Below are positions 41,901-49,903 of a stretch of 62,442 nucleotides of DNA, piece by piece. Each line of letters opens with the position of its first letter. The first letter of the stretch is position 1. The notes beneath the pieces were generated by a model. It did no database searches and was not told where the DNA came from. It saw nothing but the letters and a program-made list of their open reading frames with translations. The position numbers were made by a program, and so were the translations under genes. The stretch comes from Hoeflea sp. BAL378 (lineage in GTDB: Bacteria > Pseudomonadota > Alphaproteobacteria > Rhizobiales > Rhizobiaceae): contig NZ_JRJG01000009.1 of assembly GCF_000759435.1 (NCBI RefSeq), forward strand, positions 1 to 62,442, in the 5' to 3' direction.

Positions 41901-42905
41901 ATGCAAAATCCCGTCCTCGTCGAAGTCACCCGCGGTCCGATGGTCGAAAGCCGGCATCGCGGCATGGCCGTGGTCATCGATGGCGACGGCAAGGTGGTGA
42001 TGAGCCTGGGCGAGGTCGCAACGCCGGTGTTCCCGCGCTCGGCGGTCAAGTCGATGCAGGCGCTGCCGCTGGTGGAAACCGGCGCCGCCGACCGCTACGG
42101 CTTCGGCGACAGGGAACTGGCGCTTTCCTGCGCCTCCCATTCCGGCGAACCCGAACACATGCGGTTGGCTCTCGACATGGTGTCCCGCGCCGGCCTCTCC
42201 GAAGCCGATTTCGAATGCGGCCGCCACTGGAGTTCGGAGCAGGCGGTGCTGATCGCCCAGGCCCGCGCCGGTGACAAGCCCAACCAGCTCGGCAACAACT
42301 GCTCGGGCAAGCACGCCGGCTTCCTCTGCCTGTCGTGCCATGCGGGCGTCGATCACCACGGCTATGTCGGCTACGACCATTTCGTCCAAGCCTCGGTGCG
42401 CGACGCCATGGCCGATCTCACCGGCGCAAGCCTCGGCCACGACAATTGCGGCACCGACGGCTGCTCGATCCCGACCTATGCCGCGCCCTTGGACAAGATC
42501 GCGCTCGGCTTCGCCCGCATGGCCTCGGGCGCGGGCCTCGGCACGGAGCGCGCCAAGGCGGCGAAGCGGCTGATGGCGGCCTGCATGGCCGAGCCCTTCT
42601 ATGTCGCCGGCACCGGCCGCGCCTGCACCGCGCTGATGAGCCTCGCGCCGGGCCGGATCTTCGCCAAGACCGGCGCCGAGGGCGTCTTCTGCGCCGCCAT
42701 TCCCGAGAAGGGCTACGGCATCGCGCTCAAATGCGAGGACGGCTCCACCCGCGGCGCCGAAGCCATGATCGGCGCGGTGCTGGCCAAGCTGTTCTCGGAT
42801 GATGAGGAACTGTCGGCCAGGCTCGCCCAATGGTCGAACAAGACGATGAAAAACTGGAACGGCATCGAGGTCGGCCGGATCCGGCCGGCGGGCGAACTGG
42901 CCTGA
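41901..42905 (+). CDS. L-asparaginase, rhizobial (AnsA/Asparaginase_II) family
   Basis: The 334-residue protein matches the Asparaginase_II family found in Rhizobium etli, which is unrelated to the E. coli enzymes. Conserved blocks include Pro-Arg-Ser-Ala-Val-Lys-Ser-Met-Gln (residues 45-53), Ala-Ser-His-Ser-Gly-Glu-Pro, Asn-Asn-Cys-Ser-Gly-Lys-His (Ser and Lys active) and Asp-Asn-Cys-Gly-Thr-Asp-Gly-Cys. It hydrolyses asparagine to aspartate and ammonia. The ATG at 41901 is preceded by CAGGAAG. The neighbouring genes are not obviously linked to nitrogen use. Confidence 0.9.
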   Translation: MQNPVLVEVTRGPMVESRHRGMAVVIDGDGKVVMSLGEVATPVFPRSAVKSMQALPLVETGAADRYGFGDRELALSCASHSGEPEHMRLALDMVSRAGLSEADFECGRHWSSEQAVLIAQARAGDKPNQLGNNCSGKHAGFLCLSCHAGVDHHGYVGYDHFVQASVRDAMADLTGASLGHDNCGTDGCSIPTYAAPLDKIALGFARMASGAGLGTERAKAAKRLMAACMAEPFYVAGTGRACTALMSLAPGRIFAKTGAEGVFCAAIPEKGYGIALKCEDGSTRGAEAMIGAVLAKLFSDDEELSARLAQWSNKTMKNWNGIEVGRIRPAGELA

Positions 42906-43028
42906 ACCGGGCGGGGCCTGCGGCGAATGGGCGGACGGCGGGTTTAAAAGCCGTCCTCGCCTTGATCGCCTGCGTCGCCGCCTCTATGTCGGGGGACCGG
43001 CTTGATCCCGAGCCCCGACTTTCCGATC

Positions 43029-45134
43029 ATGGAGCTTTCCTTGTCCGCATTTGAGAACCTGCCCGTTGCCCCGACAGCCGAGAAGCGGCCGCTCACCGAC
43101 ACCCGCCATGGCATCAGCCGCACAGACGACTATGCCTGGATGCGCGACGGCAACTGGCAGGCGATGTTCAAGGATCCGGCGCTGCTCGACCCGGCGATCC
43201 GCGCCCATCTCGAGGCCGAGAACGCCTATCAGCAGGCGGCGATGGCCGACACCGCGGCGCTGCAGAAGACCCTGTTTGCGGAAATGCGCCGCCGCATCAA
43301 GGAAGACGACAGTTCGGTGCCCGCGCCCGACGGCCCCTTTCTCTATGGCGTCCGCTACGTCACCGGCGGCGAGCAGCCCAAGTATTTCCGCACGCCGCGC
43401 GACGGCGGGGCCGAGCAGATGATGCTCGACGGCGACCTCGAGGCCGAAGGCAAGGCCTACTTCCGCCTGGCCGGCGCCGGGCACTCGCCCGATCACGCCT
43501 CGATGATCTGGGGCTATGACGACAAGGGCTCGGAATTCTTCACGCTCAAGGTGCGCGATCTCGCCACCTGCGAGGACCGCGCCGATCTCATCGAGAACAC
43601 CGGCGGCGGCGGCGCCTGGTCGGCCGATTGCACCGGCTTCTTCTACACCGCGGTGGACGACAACCACCGCCCCAGCAAGATTTTTTACCATCGCCTGGGA
43701 ACCGCCCAGAGCGAGGACGTGCTGATCCGCGAGGAGACCGATTCAGGCTTCTTCATGGGCGTCCACGGCTCGAGCCTCAACGATTTCATCCTGATCGGCA
43801 TCAACGACCACGAGACCTCGGAATGCTGGGTGCTGCCCGCGGGCGACCCCACCGCCAAGCCGCTGCTGGTGGCCGGGCGCCAGACCGGCGTCGAATATTC
43901 ACTGAGCGAAGGCGGCGACGTCTTCTTCATCCTCACCAATGCCGACGGCGCCAAGGACTTCAAGATCTGCCAGGCCCCGGTGACCGCGCCCTGGCGGGAG
44001 AACTGGATCGAAGTCGTGCCGCACAAGCCCGGCCGGCTGATCCTCTCGGTTAGCGCCTACCGCAACCACCTGGTCTGGATGGAGCGGGAAAACGGCCTGC
44101 CGCGCATCGTCGTGCAGGATCGCACCACCGGTGAAGAGCACGCCATCGCCTTCGACGAGGAGGCCTATGCGCTGGGCTTCCACGGCTCGATGGAATATTT
44201 CACCGACACCGTCCGCTTCAGCTATTCGTCGATGACGACGCCATCCGAACTCTACGACTACAACATGGCGACCCGCGAGCGCACGCTGCTCAAGCGCGAC
44301 GAGGTTCCCTCGGGCCACACGCCCGCCGACTATGTCACCCGCCGCGTCATGGCGCCGGCGGACGATGGCGAGCTGGTGCCGGTCACGCTGCTCTACCGCC
44401 GCGACACGCCGATCGACGGCACCGCACCCTGCCTGCTCTACGGCTACGGCTCCTACGGCATCGCCATCCCCGCGGGCTTCAACACCAACTGCCTGTCGCT
44501 GGTCGACCGCGGCTTCATCTACGCCATCGCCCATATCCGCGGCGGCAAGGAAAAGGGCTTCGCCTGGTATGAGGACGGCAAGCGCGGCAAGAAGGCCAAC
44601 ACCTTTTCCGATTTCATCGCCGCCGCCCGCTATCTCGACCGCGAGAACTTCACCTCGCATGAGCGCATTGTCGCCCAGGGCGGCTCCGCCGGCGGCATGC
44701 TGATGGGGGCGGTCGCCAACATGGCGCCCGAGGCCTTCGGCGGCATCATCGCCGCGGTGCCCTTCGTCGACGTGCTCAACACCATGCTCGACGACACCCT
44801 GCCGCTCACGCCGCCGGAATGGCCGGAATGGGGAAATCCCGTGGCCTCGCCCGAGGACTACAGGACCATCGCCGCCTATTCGCCTTATGACAATGTGCGG
44901 GCGCAGGCCTATCCGCCGATCCTGGCGGTGGCGGGGCTGACCGACCCGCGGGTGACCTACTGGGAGCCCGCCAAATGGGTGGCGCGGCTGCGCGAACTTT
45001 CGACCGGCGATGCGCCGGTGCTGTTCAAGATCAACATGGCGGCGGGTCACGCCGGCGCCTCGGGGCGGTTCCAGAGGCTCGAGGAAATCGCCTTCGAATA
45101 CGCTTTCGCGCTGAAAGTTGTCGGCAAGGTTTAG
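43029..45134 (+). CDS. ptrB: Oligopeptidase B (prolyl oligopeptidase family)
   Basis: PtrB is a cytoplasmic serine peptidase that cuts short peptides after Arg and Lys. The 701-residue protein has an N-terminal seven-bladed propeller (residues 70-400) and a C-terminal alpha/beta hydrolase. The nucleophile Ser is in Gly-Gly-Ser-Ala-Gly-Gly near 548, the Asp in Gly-Leu-Thr-Asp-Pro-Arg-Val near 637 and the His in Ala-Ala-Gly-His-Ala-Gly near 672. The ATG at 43029 is used here. TTG 43041 is an equally good start because GGAG lies 6 bases before it. Confidence 0.93.
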   Translation: MELSLSAFENLPVAPTAEKRPLTDTRHGISRTDDYAWMRDGNWQAMFKDPALLDPAIRAHLEAENAYQQAAMADTAALQKTLFAEMRRRIKEDDSSVPAPDGPFLYGVRYVTGGEQPKYFRTPRDGGAEQMMLDGDLEAEGKAYFRLAGAGHSPDHASMIWGYDDKGSEFFTLKVRDLATCEDRADLIENTGGGGAWSADCTGFFYTAVDDNHRPSKIFYHRLGTAQSEDVLIREETDSGFFMGVHGSSLNDFILIGINDHETSECWVLPAGDPTAKPLLVAGRQTGVEYSLSEGGDVFFILTNADGAKDFKICQAPVTAPWRENWIEVVPHKPGRLILSVSAYRNHLVWMERENGLPRIVVQDRTTGEEHAIAFDEEAYALGFHGSMEYFTDTVRFSYSSMTTPSELYDYNMATRERTLLKRDEVPSGHTPADYVTRRVMAPADDGELVPVTLLYRRDTPIDGTAPCLLYGYGSYGIAIPAGFNTNCLSLVDRGFIYAIAHIRGGKEKGFAWYEDGKRGKKANTFSDFIAAARYLDRENFTSHERIVAQGGSAGGMLMGAVANMAPEAFGGIIAAVPFVDVLNTMLDDTLPLTPPEWPEWGNPVASPEDYRTIAAYSPYDNVRAQAYPPILAVAGLTDPRVTYWEPAKWVARLRELSTGDAPVLFKINMAAGHAGASGRFQRLEEIAFEYAFALKVVGKV

Positions 45135-45328
45135 ATCCGGTTTACCAGTCTGGCATGAAACGGGGCAGGTGGGTTCCGCGGAAAATGCCCGAAAACCAAG
45201 GTTTATGCCTGGAATTTCGAAGCAAGCCGGCACATTGCTTAAAATTGCGCGAACCGCGTTAAGTCAATTCTTACGGACCCTGGTGTATCTGTCTGGATAA
45301 GCGAATCCAACGGATATGAGGTCCTGAG

Positions 45329-46525
45329 ATGACCAGCACGCCGACGACGACCAGGATAAGGAAACTGCTCCGCAACACCGACGGGAATTTCGCCATGATG
45401 GCGAGCATCCTGGTTCCCGTGATCTTCATCGCGGGCAGTCTCGTTCTAGACACCACCAACGCGCTGTCGATGAAGACCGGTCTGCAGAACGCGGCCGACA
45501 GCGCGGCGCTCGCCACCACGAGCCAGCTCGCCGAAGGCACCATCACTGAAGACCAGGCGGTCGCCTACGCCACGAAATTCTTCACCGGGCAGGTCTCCGA
45601 CGATGCCCAGCAGTTCGACGGCTTCACCGCCGTCCCCACCGTCAAGCTGACCAAGACCGGCTCCGGCGCGAAGACCGCCTGGAAGGTGGAAGTGGTCGTG
45701 CTGGCGTCGCAGAAGACAACAGGGCTGGCCCGTTTCATCGGCAAGGACAACATCGATGTCGCCGTCAGCGCCACTTCGGAATCGGCCCGCGACGGCTCCA
45801 ACCCGCTGTCGATGATGCTGGTGCTCGACCATTCTGGCTCGATGTCCTATGCCTCGGGCAGGACCAAGTCCGTCACGGTGCCGAAATATTGCGGATCATG
45901 GTGGTGGCAGTATGAATGCGGAACCACGACCGAGGAAGTCGACGTCCCCAAGATCGACGTGCTCAAGGAGGCCGTGGCCAACCTGACCGCGCATATCCAG
46001 GAATCCGATCCCACCAACGAATATGCCCGCATGGGCGCCGTCGCCTACAACAACAAGACCAACAGCAGCGACAAGCTCAACCTGTCCTGGACCAAGTCCA
46101 AGGTCACCGACTTCGCCAATGCGCTCATCGCCGAGGGCGGCACCAACTCCGAAGCGGCGATGAAGTGGGGCTTCGATCAGATCACCGACCCCGGCGAGGT
46201 CACCGAGCATTTCACGAAGAACAAATCGAAGAGCCCGAAGACCTTCATCGTCTTCATGACCGACGGCAAGAACGAGACCGGGTCGGACTGGGGCGATGAC
46301 CAGGCCGACAAGAAGACCAAGGAACATTGCCAGTCTGCCAAGGACAAGAAGGTTCTCGTCTTCACCGTGGCGTTCCAGGCGCCGCAACGCGGCAAGAACC
46401 TGCTCAAGGCCTGCGCGTCGGGCGACAGCTACTACTATGACGCCGAGAGCGCCGACGAATTGACCAAGGCCTTCAAGGATATCGGCGAGGAAGCCGTCAA
46501 GCAGGTCACCCGCCTGACCAACTGA
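45329..46525 (+). CDS. TadG-like pilus-assembly protein with von Willebrand A domain
   Basis: The 398-residue protein has an N-terminal Tad-type anchor (Asp-Gly-Asn-Phe-Ala-Met-Met-Ala, then a hydrophobic helix at 22-42 and Leu-Gln-Asn-Ala-Ala-Asp-Ser-Ala-Ala-Leu-Ala). A vWA domain follows at about residues 160-390, with the MIDAS motif Asp167-His-Ser-Gly-Ser-Met-Ser. Such TadG proteins are exported by tight-adherence systems and bind divalent metal. Four cysteines in the vWA insert (Cys-Gly-Ser-Trp-Trp-Trp-Gln-Tyr-Glu-Cys) may form a loop. No other tad gene is nearby. A terminator follows 16 bases after the stop. Confidence 0.85.
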   Translation: MTSTPTTTRIRKLLRNTDGNFAMMASILVPVIFIAGSLVLDTTNALSMKTGLQNAADSAALATTSQLAEGTITEDQAVAYATKFFTGQVSDDAQQFDGFTAVPTVKLTKTGSGAKTAWKVEVVVLASQKTTGLARFIGKDNIDVAVSATSESARDGSNPLSMMLVLDHSGSMSYASGRTKSVTVPKYCGSWWWQYECGTTTEEVDVPKIDVLKEAVANLTAHIQESDPTNEYARMGAVAYNNKTNSSDKLNLSWTKSKVTDFANALIAEGGTNSEAAMKWGFDQITDPGEVTEHFTKNKSKSPKTFIVFMTDGKNETGSDWGDDQADKKTKEHCQSAKDKKVLVFTVAFQAPQRGKNLLKACASGDSYYYDAESADELTKAFKDIGEEAVKQVTRLTN

Positions 46526-46541
46526 GCCCACCCGGGACGAG

Positions 46542-46578
46542 AGCGCCGTCCATCCTCCACCGGATGGGCGGCGCTTTT
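46542..46578 (+). terminator. Rho-independent terminator after the tadG-like gene
   Basis: Fourteen-base arms (AGCGCCGTCCATCC and GGATGGGCGGCGCT, one G-U pair) flank a 6-base loop and are followed by TTTT. It separates the gene from the convergent cytochrome operon. Confidence 0.8.
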
Positions 46579-46582
46579 GCGT

Positions 46583-47506
46583 TCACTCCCAGCCGTTGGG
46601 CCGTTCCGGCAGCGCCTTGAGATAGGCGGCGATCGCCTCCCGGTCGCCGCTTGTCAGCCGCGCCATGTTCTTCTGCACCTTGACCATCGAGCCGCCGACG
46701 CTGTCGAAATCCGGCGTGAAGCCGCTTTCGAGATAATAGGCGATGTCGGTGGCGCTCCAGCCGCTGATCGACTTGCCGCCCGGGGTGAGATTGGGGATCA
46801 CCCCTTCGCCTTCGGGATTCTGCGCGCCGGCAAGCCAGGCGTCGCCGACGAAGCCGCCCAGCGCATTGCGCGGCGTGTGGCATTCGCCGCAATGGCCCGG
46901 GCCTTCCACCAGATATTGCCCGCGGGCGATCTGCGCATCGTCGCCTCCGAGCGCCACGCGCGGCTCGTCGGAGAAGAACAGGAGCTTCCAGCCGCCGAGC
47001 GAGCGGCGGATGTTGAACGGAAACGGGATCTCGTGGGGCAGGGAGGCGGTGGCGCTTTCGGGCAGGGTCCCGAGGAAGGCGAACAGGTCGGCGATGTCCT
47101 GGTCGCTCATCCGCGCGTAGGAGCCATAGGGAAACGCCGGATAATAGTGTCCGCCGTCGGGCGACACGCCGGCGAGCATGGCATTGGCGAATTGGGCCAC
47201 GCTCCAGCCGCCGATGCCCGCTTCCGGGTGTGGCGAGATGTTGGGGCCGATGAAGGTGCCGAAATCGCTGGCGAGCCGGACTCCGCCCGAAAGCACCAGT
47301 TGCTCCTCGCCGGCCGCCTCCGGGGCGGCGTGGCAGGAGACGCAGCCGCCGGCCCAGAACAGGGTCTCGCCGGCCTGGGCGTCGCCTTCAAGTTCGGAAA
47401 TCGCCTCCAGCCGTTCCGGCGCCACCGGGCTAGGCGCGGTGGCGACGAAGGCCACCGCAGCGCCGGCCACGGCGGCCAGGCCCAGTCCGAGCGCCAGCCG
47501 CTTCAC
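46583..47506 (-). CDS. Diheme c-type cytochrome
   Basis: The 307-residue exported protein has a signal or anchor helix at residues 5-24 and two cytochrome c domains. Their haem motifs are Cys-Val-Ser-Cys-His near 55-59 and Cys-Gly-Glu-Cys-His near 206-210. The distal Met candidates are in Tyr-Ala-Arg-Met and Gly-Ser-Met-Val. It resembles the cytochrome subunits that take electrons from periplasmic dehydrogenases. It follows a cytochrome c' gene by 40 bases on the same strand, so the two are co-transcribed. The electron donor is not evident from the neighbours. Confidence 0.9.
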   Translation of the reverse strand: MKRLALGLGLAAVAGAAVAFVATAPSPVAPERLEAISELEGDAQAGETLFWAGGCVSCHAAPEAAGEEQLVLSGGVRLASDFGTFIGPNISPHPEAGIGGWSVAQFANAMLAGVSPDGGHYYPAFPYGSYARMSDQDIADLFAFLGTLPESATASLPHEIPFPFNIRRSLGGWKLLFFSDEPRVALGGDDAQIARGQYLVEGPGHCGECHTPRNALGGFVGDAWLAGAQNPEGEGVIPNLTPGGKSISGWSATDIAYYLESGFTPDFDSVGGSMVKVQKNMARLTSGDREAIAAYLKALPERPNGWE

Positions 47507-47546
47507 GGCCGGCGCCCGGGATGTGCGGGATCGGGCGTCAGCCGCA

Positions 47547-47993
47547 TCAGCTCTTCTTCAGGCGGTAGGTCTCGTGGCAGGAGCCGCAATTCTGCGTGAG
47601 CGGGCCGAACACCGCCTTGAGCCCGTCGAGATCGGCGGGGGCTGCGGCAACGGCCGCGTCCGCATCTTCCTTGAACTCGGCGACCTTGGCGTCGAAGCCG
47701 GCGCGGTCGGTCCAGATCGCAGGCGCTGCTTCCGTCTCGAAGCCGGTTTCCGACCCTTCCGGGAAATGCTCGCCGAAGGTTGCGGCCACTTCGCTGATTT
47801 CGGTCAGCGCAGCCAGCGCCGCGGCGGCGTCGAACGGGCTTTCGCCCTTGACCATCTTGGCGAGGGTACCGACATCCGCGCCGTTCTTCTTCATCATCTC
47901 CTGGCGAACCACCTGCGGTTCGTCGGCGGCGATGGCCGGTGCAAAACCGGCGGCGCCGATGAGGGCTGCGGCAAACAAGGTCCGAAATTTCAT
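47547..47993 (-). CDS. Cytochrome c' (four-helix-bundle, high-spin)
   Basis: The 148-residue precursor has a signal peptide cleaved after Ala-Ile-Ala-Ala and a four-helix bundle with the haem motif Cys-Gly-Ser-Cys-His-Glu-Thr-Tyr-Arg at the C-terminus (Cys136, Cys139, His140). Cytochromes c' bind NO and occur widely in phototrophic and denitrifying proteobacteria. The position of the motif at the very end is diagnostic. CAGGAGA precedes the ATG. On the minus strand TTGATT-N18-TGTAAC about 80 bases upstream is a possible promoter. Confidence 0.92.
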   Translation of the reverse strand: MKFRTLFAAALIGAAGFAPAIAADEPQVVRQEMMKKNGADVGTLAKMVKGESPFDAAAALAALTEISEVAATFGEHFPEGSETGFETEAAPAIWTDRAGFDAKVAEFKEDADAAVAAAPADLDGLKAVFGPLTQNCGSCHETYRLKKS

Positions 47994-48140
47994 GAAGTTT
48001 CTCCTGTTGAGTGATGCGGTTGATGAACTGTCCCTAGGGCATCGTTACATGGAGCGCATGACAGGCAAATCAAGTTTAGGTGATCGCCGCGTTACCGGAG
48101 ACGGTGTGCCGCATCCGGTCCCGCATCGGCGCACGGCACG

Positions 48141-48169
48141 AAAAAGCCCGGCGCTTCACGCGCCAGGCT
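48141..48169 (-). terminator. Rho-independent terminator of sodB
   Basis: On the minus strand AGCCTGGCGC and GCGCCGGGCT (one G-U pair) flank a 5-base loop and are followed by a T-run. It lies 29 bases past the sodB stop. Confidence 0.85.
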
Positions 48170-48197
48170 GCGTGCAGTTCCGGTCGAAGAGCGTGGA

Positions 48198-48800
48198 TCA
48201 GCGCGCTGCTTCGTACATCTCGGCGACATGATCCCAATTGATCAGGTTGTCGACGAAGGCTTCGAGATATTTCGGCCGCGCGTTGCGGTAGTCGATGTAA
48301 TAGCTGTGCTCCCACACGTCGCAGCCCAGCACCGGCGATGCGCCGTGCATCAGCGGGTTCTCGCCATTGGGCGTCTTCATGATTTCGAGCTTGCCGTTCT
48401 TGACGGCGAGCCAGGCCCAGCCGGAGCCGAACTGGCCGACGCCTGCGGCCACGAAATCGGCCTTGAACTTGTCGAAGCCGCCGAGGTCGGACTGGATTGC
48501 CTTTTCGAGCGCGCCCGGCATCTTCGAGCCGCCGCCGCCCTTCTTCATCCACTTCCAGAAATGCAGATGGTTGTAGTGCTGGCCGACATTGTTGATGAGC
48601 CCGGCGTTCTTCTCGTCATAGGCCGCCTTGCAGATCTCCTCAAGGGACTTGTCCTTGAGCGGGCTGCCTTCGAGCAATTCGTTGCCCTTGGTGACATAGG
48701 CCTGGTGGTGCTTGTCGTGGTGGAATTCGAGCGTCTCGCGCGACATGTAGGGCGCAAGGGCGTCGTAATCATAGGGCAGGGCTGGCAATTCGAGGGCCAT
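48198..48800 (-). CDS. sodB: Iron/manganese superoxide dismutase
   Basis: The 200-residue enzyme converts superoxide to oxygen and peroxide. The metal ligands are His27, His78, Asp161 and His165 (Asp-Val-Trp-Glu-His-Ser-Tyr-Tyr). Gln74 in the N-terminal half (Val-Gly-Gln-His-Tyr-Asn-His) is the pattern of iron-type enzymes. It has no signal peptide, so it is cytoplasmic. It is a single-gene unit with its own terminator and would protect a pigmented phototroph from photo-oxidative stress. Confidence 0.95.
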   Translation of the reverse strand: MALELPALPYDYDALAPYMSRETLEFHHDKHHQAYVTKGNELLEGSPLKDKSLEEICKAAYDEKNAGLINNVGQHYNHLHFWKWMKKGGGGSKMPGALEKAIQSDLGGFDKFKADFVAAGVGQFGSGWAWLAVKNGKLEIMKTPNGENPLMHGASPVLGCDVWEHSYYIDYRNARPKYLEAFVDNLINWDHVAEMYEAAR

Positions 48801-48932
48801 GGGTCTCTCCTCATGTGTGATTGATCGCGGGGCTTGTACGCCCCGTCATGCGCGCCAACATAGGCTGGCGTTCTCCAGCAGGCAACGGGGCAGCGGCAAA
48901 AAGGTTCCCTTGCGCCCCCTCGCGCCGGCCTC

Positions 48933-48985
48933 CCTTCTCCCCTCGTGGGAGAAGGTGTCAGCGAAGCTGACGGATGAGGGGGCCA
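48933..48985. repeat. Rhizobial-type intergenic double-hairpin element
   Basis: CCTTCTCCC and GGGAGAAGG pair around 5 bases (48933-48955), followed at once by GTCAGC-GAA-GCTGAC (48957-48971) and a G-rich end. This layout is common between genes of Hyphomicrobiales. It may also end the lysE-type transcript, which stops at 48990. Confidence 0.6.
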
Positions 48986-48989
48986 TGCC

Positions 48990-49622
48990 TCAGCGCGCGG
49001 CCAGCGCCAGCCTGGCGCCCATCAGCGCGAACAGCGAGGCGAACGAGCGCCTGACCAGCCGCATCACCCGGGGCCGCGCCATCACATGGTCGCGCGCCTG
49101 GGCGGCGAGCAGCCCGTAGACCACGAACACCACGAAGGTCAGCGCCATGAACACGGCTGCCAGCTTGAGCATCTCCCCGGTGGCGCCGGGCGCGGCCGGA
49201 TCGACGAATTGCGGCATGAAGGCCAGGAAGAACACGGTGAGCTTGGGGTTGAGCAGGTTGATGAGGATCCCGGCTCCGGCGATCCGCAGCGGACCGGCCG
49301 CCGCGCCGCCTTCGGCCGCGCCCTGCGGCGATGCGCCGATCGCCAGCGTGCCGGTGTCGCGCCACATCTGCCAGGCCATGTAGAACAGGTAGATCACGCC
49401 CAGATATTTGAGCGTCTGGAACGCCAGCGCGCTTGCATGCATAAGCGCCGCCAGCCCCATGACCGAGGCCGCCACATGCGGCACGATCCCGGCCGTGCAG
49501 CCCGCCGCCGCCGCCATCGACGCCCGCGCCCCGCGGGTGAGCCCCATCGCCAGCGTGTAGAGCACCCCGGTTCCGGGGAGCAGCACCACGATCAGCGTGG
49601 TGATCAGGAATTCGATGGACAT
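48990..49622 (-). CDS. LysE/RhtB-family amino acid exporter
   Basis: The 210-residue protein has six hydrophobic helices and the family motifs. The N-terminal Leu-Leu-Pro-Gly-Thr-Gly-Val-Leu-Tyr (residues 14-22), Gly-Ala-Arg-Ala-Ser, and Asn-Leu-Leu-Asn-Pro-Lys-Leu-Thr-Val-Phe-Phe-Leu-Ala-Phe-Met-Pro-Gln-Phe near 125-142 are diagnostic. It exports amino acids or related metabolites. The ATG at 49622 fits the family; the upstream open frame is not conserved. Confidence 0.9.
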   Translation of the reverse strand: MSIEFLITTLIVVLLPGTGVLYTLAMGLTRGARASMAAAAGCTAGIVPHVAASVMGLAALMHASALAFQTLKYLGVIYLFYMAWQMWRDTGTLAIGASPQGAAEGGAAAGPLRIAGAGILINLLNPKLTVFFLAFMPQFVDPAAPGATGEMLKLAAVFMALTFVVFVVYGLLAAQARDHVMARPRVMRLVRRSFASLFALMGARLALAAR

Positions 49623-49903
49623 GGCGCGGTCTCCGGTGGGAATGGGACGAGATTGGCCGAGCGGGGTGGGGGATGTCAATTGGAGATGGCGGCGCTTTTC
49701 CTGCCTTGAGAGGAAGTCTCCCATCGAGAGCCCCTGCCTCCCCTCGAGGGTGTCAGCAGGACGGGACGAGACCCGTGGCTCGTCCCAACGGAGAGACAAG
49801 CTTGGCGCAGGCGATCCTGGTGGGGGTGTCTTTCGGGTTCGCTTCGCTCATGACCCCACCCTCGATCCCTCACCTCAAGGGGAAGGGAGGGCCCGCGACA
49901 CCC
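49623..49903. other. Intergenic region with degenerate palindromic sequence
   Basis: No gene is supported. The stretch contains imperfect complementary blocks such as GGGACGAG and CTCGTCCC near 49758-49785, and a CACCTCAAGGGG block near 49880 that resembles the arm of the element at 52341-52482. It looks like a decayed intergenic repeat. Confidence 0.4.

Noticed and set aside
45260-45280. CtrA-like TTAA/TTAC pair before the tadG-like gene
   Set aside because: The spacer is eight bases, not seven, so the half-sites would be out of phase.
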